From Nocardioides rubriscoriae (GTDB taxonomy: Bacteria > Actinomycetota > Actinomycetes > Propionibacteriales > Nocardioidaceae), in contig NZ_VIYJ01000001.1 of the NCBI RefSeq assembly GCF_008087085.1, positions 248,001 to 312,000 of the forward strand: DNA of 64,000 nt, written 5' to 3'. Shown piece after piece: positions 59,311 to 64,000 of this stretch. The notes beneath the pieces were generated by a model that made no database searches, was not told where the DNA came from, and saw nothing but the letters and a program-made list of their open reading frames with translations. Position 1 is the stretch's first letter. Every line of letters begins with the position of its first letter. A program made the translations under genes and the position numbers.

Positions 59311-60581
59311 GTGAGCACTCCAACGAGTAACCAGAAGTAGAAGTCGAGCGGGAAGATCTCAAGATAGGTGGAGACGGTGGAGGCCGCCGCAGCCCCGACC
59401 ACCGAGGCGGCGATGCCCTGGGCCAGAGCCCGGTCGGACCCGGTCGTACGGCGCGAGACCGAGACGGCGTGGGCGACGACGGCGGCGCCCACGAGGACCA
59501 GCAGCCACAGCCCGATCGGGCCGAGGTCGAGCACAGTCTTCACGTACTGGTTGTCGGGCAGGTAGAGGGCACGCCCGCCGGGGCCGTCGAGCGTGATGAC
59601 CTGGCTGGGGTCGGCGCCGACCTCGAGCGCCTTCTCGGCGGCGGCGCCGGTGCGTCCGATGCCGTTGCCGAGGGGGGCGTCGGTCACCTTGTCGATGATC
59701 GTCGACCAGCCGGTGGTGCGCTCGCCCAGGCTGCTGGAGGAGAAGTAGGCGGTGACGACGGTCGCGGGGACGAACAGGAAGCCGAGGGAGGCGATCACGC
59801 CGGCGTGGAACAGCCCGCGGAAGCGCCACACCATCAGCACCAGCAGCCCGGCGGCCAGGCCCAGCGAGGCCCCACGCACCACCGAGGTGGCCATGCCGAT
59901 CACCAGGACGGGGCTGAGCAGCAGGAAGACGAGGTTGCGCGGACGGCGGTGGTCGGCCATCGCCACGGGCAGGCACACCAGCAGCGTCATCGTGACGAAC
60001 AGCCCGAAGGAGAACGGCTGGGTGAAGGTGGAGAACGAGCGCAGCAGCCCGCCGGAGAAGCGGATCGCGGTGTTGTACTCCCAGCCAGCGGCGGCGAGCC
60101 ACTCGGGGCCGAGCACCTGCTGGGCCAGGCCGAAGACCGCGGTGGCGAACCCGGTGGCCATCAGGATGGTGACCAGGTGGTCGCGGTCGCGCCCGTCGAA
60201 CGGGCAGATCCAGAGCACCAGCGGCACGAGGACGTAGAAGAAGCCGATCTTGAAGCCCCAGACACCGACGATCCCGCCGGTGACCAGCGCGGAGACCGCA
60301 CCGAGCGCCACGAACGCGATCGTCGGGGGCAGCCACGGCGGAACGCCGACAGGCTCCTGGCGCCGCGCGGAGGCCGGGGAGACCAGCATCGCCAGCACGG
60401 TCGCGAGGACCAGCGCCTCCTTCCACGGTCCGACGCTCTCGCCGCCCGGGACGACCTGGAGCAGGCCGTCGAAGGGCAGCAGGGCAGCCAGGGCGAGCAG
60501 GCCACGCTGGGGTCGCTGGACGAGGGCGACGCCCAGGTGGCCGGCCACGACGAGCAGTGGCAGGGCCAGCAGCAGCGTCAT
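59217..60581 (-). CDS. O-antigen ligase / Wzy-like polymerase
   Basis: 454 aa with about 11 membrane helices and one large outer loop (about 270-345: SSSLGERTTGWSTIIDKV, GNGIGRTGAAAEKALEVGAD, LPDNQYVKTVLDLGPIGLW), the O-antigen ligase/polymerase (PF04932) pattern. It polymerises or ligates lipid-linked units on the outer face. ATG 60581 overlaps the sugar transferase stop (ATGA). The C-terminal Ser/Pro-rich tail (STPSPSAPEAAASRPTS) is encoded within the 94-bp overlap with the next gene. Confidence 0.88.
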   Translation of the reverse strand: MTLLLALPLLVVAGHLGVALVQRPQRGLLALAALLPFDGLLQVVPGGESVGPWKEALVLATVLAMLVSPASARRQEPVGVPPWLPPTIAFVALGAVSALVTGGIVGVWGFKIGFFYVLVPLVLWICPFDGRDRDHLVTILMATGFATAVFGLAQQVLGPEWLAAAGWEYNTAIRFSGGLLRSFSTFTQPFSFGLFVTMTLLVCLPVAMADHRRPRNLVFLLLSPVLVIGMATSVVRGASLGLAAGLLVLMVWRFRGLFHAGVIASLGFLFVPATVVTAYFSSSSLGERTTGWSTIIDKVTDAPLGNGIGRTGAAAEKALEVGADPSQVITLDGPGGRALYLPDNQYVKTVLDLGPIGLWLLVLVGAAVVAHAVSVSRRTTGSDRALAQGIAASVVGAAAASTVSTYLEIFPLDFYFWLLVGVLTCSKVASRSTPSPSAPEAAASRPTSVSSSVP

Positions 60582-61981
60582 GACCCCCGTCGGAACACCA
60601 CGGTCCCGACGGTGCGGGCGATGATCTTGAGGTCGAGCCAGAGGGACCAGTTCTGGATGTAGTTGTTGTCGAAGGTCGAGCGCTCGGCGATCGAGGTGTC
60701 GCCGCGCAGGCCGTTGACCTGGGCCCAGCCGGTCAGGCCGGCGGGGATGCGGTGGCGGTCGTGGTAGCGCGGGATGTCGCGGGAGAACTGGTCGACGAAG
60801 ACCTGGCGCTCGGGGCGCGGCCCGACGATGCTCATCTCGCCGCGCAGGATGTTGATCAGCTGGGGCAGCTCGTCGATCGAGGTCGAGCGGATGAAGCGGC
60901 CGACCGGCCCGAGGCGCGCGTCACCGTTGATCGACCACACCGGCGAGGAGCCGGGGCCTTCGGGGAGACGGAGGGAGCGGAACTTCATCAGGGTGAAGGG
61001 TACGCCGTCGACGCCGACGCGGGTCTGGCGGAAGATGATGCCGGCGCCGAGCTCGATGCGGACGGCGAGCGCGACCAGCAGCAGCAGGGGCGCGAGCAGC
61101 AGCAGCGCCAGGCCGGAGGCGAAGATGTCGAAGGCCCGCTTGGCCTGCCACGAGCCGCTGCGCCAGGTCGCACGGCGAAAGCGCATGAGCGGGATGCCCC
61201 ACAGCTCGTCCATGTCGCGGCTGCGGTGCTGCAGCTCGAAGAAGCGCGGGACCGCGAAGATCTCGCAGTCGAGGCGGTCGCACTCGCGCACGGTGTCGAT
61301 GAGGGCGGAGTCGTGGGTGCGGCCCCAGGCCACGATGATCTCGCTGACGCCCTCGCGCTCGACGAGCGCGGCCAGGTCGCCGTAGCCGCCGAGGTGGGGC
61401 ACCGGCAGGCCGGCGGGGTCGCGGGGGGCGTCGTCGTCGAGGAAGCCGACCGGCACGATGCCGTGCTCGGGGCGGGCCAGGGCGGCGCGGGCCAGCTGCT
61501 GGCCGATCTCACCGGCACCGAGCACGAGCGCCCGGTGGGTCACGACGCCACGGCGGCGGGCCGAGCGGACCACGGCGTACAGCGCGGCACGCACGACCAC
61601 CAGGAGCGCGACGACCACGACCAGGAGCCGGAGCATCGAGCCACCGGCGAGCTGCGAGCCGACGAAGGCGCTGGTGAGGCCGGCGGCGGCGAGGGCGGGG
61701 ACGTCGTCGAGCACCGAGAGCGTCAGCCGCGAGCGGTGAGCGCCCAGCCCGCCGACGACGGCGAGCACGGCGACGGCGGCGACCACGGCGACCGGCAGAC
61801 CACCGAGGGAGGTCACCGTGCGGGTCGCCAGCAGCGCGACCACGACGGCGGCGACGTCACCGGCGATGAGGAAGGGCCGGACCGTCGGCCACGTGCGGGG
61901 CCGGGTCGCGACGACCTCGAGCGGACGATCCTGAGCGAGCACCGAGAGCTCTGTGGGGAGGGAAAGCTCGGATACCGACAC
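60578..61981 (-). CDS. Polyprenyl-phosphate hexose-1-phosphate transferase
   Basis: 467 aa, GTG 61981 with AGAGG upstream. N-terminal membrane helices (about 37-55, 60-85, 95-130), middle Rossmann part (RALVLGAGEIGQQLARAAL), then catalytic domain: WQAKRAFDIFASGLALLLLA, AGIIFRQTRVGVDG, FTLMKFRSLRLPEG, FIRSTSIDELPQLINILRG, MSIVGPRPERQVFVD, IPAGLTGWAQVNGLRGDTS. First gene of the eight-gene overlapping operon. Second paralogue of this step; the other is at 40062, so two glycans may be made. Confidence 0.93.
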   Translation of the reverse strand: MSVSELSLPTELSVLAQDRPLEVVATRPRTWPTVRPFLIAGDVAAVVVALLATRTVTSLGGLPVAVVAAVAVLAVVGGLGAHRSRLTLSVLDDVPALAAAGLTSAFVGSQLAGGSMLRLLVVVVALLVVVRAALYAVVRSARRRGVVTHRALVLGAGEIGQQLARAALARPEHGIVPVGFLDDDAPRDPAGLPVPHLGGYGDLAALVEREGVSEIIVAWGRTHDSALIDTVRECDRLDCEIFAVPRFFELQHRSRDMDELWGIPLMRFRRATWRSGSWQAKRAFDIFASGLALLLLAPLLLLVALAVRIELGAGIIFRQTRVGVDGVPFTLMKFRSLRLPEGPGSSPVWSINGDARLGPVGRFIRSTSIDELPQLINILRGEMSIVGPRPERQVFVDQFSRDIPRYHDRHRIPAGLTGWAQVNGLRGDTSIAERSTFDNNYIQNWSLWLDLKIIARTVGTVVFRRGS

Positions 61982-62332
61982 AACACACCTCTGTCATCTC
62001 CCGCCGCTAGCGGGTTGTCCCCCGTGGACATGACAAGGCTGTCGGAGCGCCCCGAACAACTCGTCCACAGAAGGACAACGCCTTCGCCACAAGGCGTTGA
62101 GGTCTGCGTCACGTCTCAAGAATTGCCGAATTTTGCATCAGCGAAAGGGGTCGACGACCCCGGGTTTCGTCTGCGCGACCTCCCGGGAGCACCCGGATCA
62201 CCTCTCGGACGGTCGTCGGACAGGCCGTCGGCGGAGGCCCCGGGGGCATCGGTGCCACGATCTGCGGACGGCGTTGGCATGATGGCCCGCTCACAACAGG
62301 GCCGCGCCTGGCGGTCGGGTCGAGGAGGACCA
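61982..62332. other. Divergent promoter region of the EPS operon with several inverted repeats
   Basis: 351 bp without a convincing gene. It has TGTCAT / ATGACA (61992-61997 and 62030-62035) enclosing CCCGC-CGCTA-GCGGG (62000-62014). A perfect 9-bp repeat CAACGCCTT / AAGGCGTTG lies at 62076-62084 and 62091-62099. An AT-rich patch (62114-62140) follows, then GGGGTC-GAC-GACCCC (62147-62161). The low-GC patch is the likely RNA polymerase or regulator site. Confidence 0.5.
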
Positions 62333-63451
62333 GTGCGCAGGACGCGGTCACGTGCTCGCGGAGCATCGCGGATGCAGGCACGCGTCGTCACCTCGCTCGC
62401 GGAGGTCGAGGCGCTGGCGCCCGCGTGGGAGGCGCTGGCCGACGCGTGCCGGGCCGGGCCGTTCTCGCGACCGGGCTACGCCCTGACCTGGTGGCGCCAC
62501 GCCGGGCACGGCCGGCTGCTGGTCTGCGTGGTCCACGACGAGGACGGCGCCCTGGTCGCGCTCGCGCCGCTGCACTCCCGCCGGGTCGGGCCGCTGCGCG
62601 TGGGCCGCTGGCTCGGGCACGGCCTCGGGACCGTCGCCGAGGCCCTGGTGTCGCCGCAGCACCCCGAGGCCGCCGCGTCGATGTGGGCGGCGCTGCGCTC
62701 GCCGGGCCTGGTGCTGCAGCTGACCGAGACCCGCGAGGGCGCCGGCGGGCTCGAGGCCCTCGTGCACGACACCACCCGCACCACGTCGTGCGTGCCGCGC
62801 AACCGGTGCCCGGTGGTCGTCCTGGACCCGGCCACCGACGTGCTGGCCGGGTCGGGCCGCCGGCGCATCCGGCGAACGTTGCGGGTCGCGGCGCAGCGCG
62901 TCGCCGAGGCGGGGCTCGAGCTCCACGTCGAGACCGCCACCGACGTTGCGAACCTCGACCGGCTGCTGCCCGACGTGCGCGCGGTCTACGACGAGGCCGA
63001 GGAGGGCCGCGACCGGCTGCACTTCCTGCGCGGGGAGTGGGAGCCCTTCACCCTCGACCTGCTGCGGTCGGGGGTGGCCTCGGGGGGCGTGGTCGTGCAC
63101 GTCGGTTACCTCGACGAGCGCCCGGTCTGCTTCGACCTGCTCTTCCGCTGCGACGACCGGCTCTACGCCTGGGTCGGCCGCTACGCCCCGTGGGCCTCGA
63201 CCTACTCCCCCGGCCACCTCCTGCAACGGGCCGGCCTCGACTGGGCCGCCCGCCACGGGGTGCGGTCGGTCGACCTGCTGCTGGGCGACGACGCCTACAA
63301 GCGCCGCTGGGCCAACGGCGGCTACGACACCCTCGAGGTCGTCTCGGGCGTCCCGGCGACCATGGCCCTGGTCGCCCCGGTGCTGCGCCGACTCGCGCGC
63401 CGCCACGACGCCTCCGAGCCGGAGGCGGGGCCCGAGCCGGGCGAGGCCTGA
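62333..63451 (+). CDS. CelD/BcsL-type GNAT acetyltransferase, paralogue
   Basis: 372 aa. GTG 62333 is preferred because GAGGAGG lies just upstream; ATG 62372 is the alternative. Same architecture and many identical blocks as the gene at 52509: WEALADACRAGPFSRPGYAL, TWWRHAGHGRLLVCVVHDED, PLHSRRVGPLRVGRWLGHGLG, then SGRRRIRRTLRVAAQRVAEAG, FTLDLLRSGVASGGVVVHVG, SPGHLLQRAGLDWAARHGV and LLLGDDAYKRRWANGGYDTL. Likely acylates the polysaccharide or its precursor. Divergent from the EPS operon. Confidence 0.87.
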   Translation: MRRTRSRARGASRMQARVVTSLAEVEALAPAWEALADACRAGPFSRPGYALTWWRHAGHGRLLVCVVHDEDGALVALAPLHSRRVGPLRVGRWLGHGLGTVAEALVSPQHPEAAASMWAALRSPGLVLQLTETREGAGGLEALVHDTTRTTSCVPRNRCPVVVLDPATDVLAGSGRRRIRRTLRVAAQRVAEAGLELHVETATDVANLDRLLPDVRAVYDEAEEGRDRLHFLRGEWEPFTLDLLRSGVASGGVVVHVGYLDERPVCFDLLFRCDDRLYAWVGRYAPWASTYSPGHLLQRAGLDWAARHGVRSVDLLLGDDAYKRRWANGGYDTLEVVSGVPATMALVAPVLRRLARRHDASEPEAGPEPGEA

Positions 63452-63475
63452 GCCGAGGTCGGCCCGGGTCACCGG

Positions 63476-64000
63476 TCAGATCACCGCGCGGATCTCCCCC
63501 ACCGGTGCCCCGCCGCCGAGCAGCGGCAGCCGCCCGGTCGCGTCGACGGCCTCGTCGTGCACCCCCGAGCGGCGCAGCGCGGCCGCCATCAGCACCGGGC
63601 GCACCCGCGGCGCGCCGTCGTCGGTCTTGAGGGCCCACGCGCGACCGTCGGGCAGCGCGACGGCGTAGCAGGACTCCGCCCCCGCCTTGCCGATCGCCCC
63701 GGGCAGGGCCGTGAGCAGGGCGAGCTCGTCGCGCCGCGTGCCGGAGACGTACGCCGGGAACGCGCGGATCGCGTCGGCCACCCGCTTCTCCTCGCCCTGC
63801 GTGGCGACGGCCAGCGCGCGGAAGGCCCGCGCCAGGCCGGTCAGCGACGTCGGGAGCAACGGCGCCCCGCACCCGTCGACGGCCACGGCCTCCACCGGCT
63901 CGCCGGTGACCTCGGCGAAGGTCGCGGCGATCGCGACCTGCAGCGGGTGGTCGGCCTCGCGGTAGGTCGCGGTGTCCCAGCCGCGCAGCACGCAGGTGGC
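63476..64000 (-). CDS. Asparaginase II-family protein, N-terminus outside the window
   Basis: 174 codons and a stop are inside; the start lies beyond base 64000. PF06089-type asparaginase: TCVLRGWDTATYREADHPLQ at the window edge, AVAVDGCGAPLLPTSLTGLA, ISGTRRDE-like VSGTRRDELALLTALPGAIG, KAGAESCYAVALPDG, ALKTDDGAPRVRPV. It hydrolyses L-asparagine to aspartate and ammonia in the cytoplasm. Convergent with the acetyltransferase gene (24 bp). Confidence 0.9.
   Translation of the reverse strand, partial: ATCVLRGWDTATYREADHPLQVAIAATFAEVTGEPVEAVAVDGCGAPLLPTSLTGLARAFRALAVATQGEEKRVADAIRAFPAYVSGTRRDELALLTALPGAIGKAGAESCYAVALPDGRAWALKTDDGAPRVRPVLMAAALRRSGVHDEAVDATGRLPLLGGGAPVGEIRAVI

Noticed and set aside
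60752..62332. Long plus-strand open frame running into the acetyltransferase at 62333
   Set aside because: Opposite the sugar transferase gene and of shadow composition until the real N-terminus; GAGGAGG supports the GTG at 62333.

Overview
This is a very GC-rich, gene-dense chromosomal segment of an actinomycete, most likely Nocardioides or another Nocardioidaceae. The lineage call rests on gene content: mshA (mycothiol synthesis), two F420-type luciferase-like oxidoreductases, a WhiG/FliA sigma factor with an RsiG-like anti-sigma, and the XRE - hbhA - DUF2516 trio also found in mycobacteria. Many starts look leaderless, with a TANNNT box about 7 nt before ATG/GTG. I see no tRNA, rRNA, CRISPR array, IS element or prophage.

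Region 1 (1-12.8 kb) is the most interesting part and looks like a c-di-GMP/sigma-WhiG control island. It carries a WhiG/FliA-family sigma factor (6776-7510), an RsiG-like anti-sigma with a recognisable c-di-GMP-binding signature (7654-8157), a diguanylate cyclase with a dead EAL domain (8353-9723), a phosphodiesterase with a dead GGDEF domain (11419-12798) overlapping a degenerate receiver protein (10988-11422), and a type IV prepilin peptidase (9919-10731). It also holds a three-domain secreted peptidoglycan hydrolase and several small unknown proteins. A recurrent promoter-like motif, TCAA-N16-[G/C/T]CCGAT, is close to the sigma-28/WhiG consensus. It precedes whiG itself, the cyclase, pilD, an acidic repeat protein, a 136-aa protein, a DUF4388-like coiled-coil protein and the wall hydrolase. 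I found no other copy in the intergenic regions of the window, which suggests a compact local regulon. Several of the transcripts carry short leader ORFs.

Region 2 (12.8-36.8 kb) is ordinary core and accessory metabolism: ybjN-like gene, mshA, an SDR, an Asp/Glu racemase-family protein, a protealysin-type M4 protease with a C-terminal inhibitor-like domain, typA, an MFS exporter, an AraC regulator with a divergent NmrA-type gene, two LLM oxidoreductases, a DsbA/FrnE-like protein, an acyl-CoA synthetase, a rhomboid, a GH6 lipoprotein, a large secreted reprolysin-like protease, a RibD-type reductase paired with a DHPS-like protein, a degenerate GDPD and an esterase. A family of palindromic intergenic repeats is scattered here.

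Region 3 (36.8-63.5 kb) is an exopolysaccharide and cell-surface region. It has a wall amidase, galE, the dTDP-rhamnose pathway (rmlA, rmlB, fused rmlC-rmlD), two polyprenyl-phosphate sugar transferases, a BY-kinase, a Wzz-like protein with a broken kinase domain, five glycosyltransferases or related enzymes, a flippase, an O-antigen-ligase-like protein, a polysaccharide deacetylase, a glycosidase-like protein and two paralogous CelD/BcsL-type acetyltransferases. Eight of these genes (61981 down to 52509, minus strand) overlap at every junction. The XRE/hbhA-like/DUF2516 genes sit in the middle. The window ends inside an asparaginase II-family gene.
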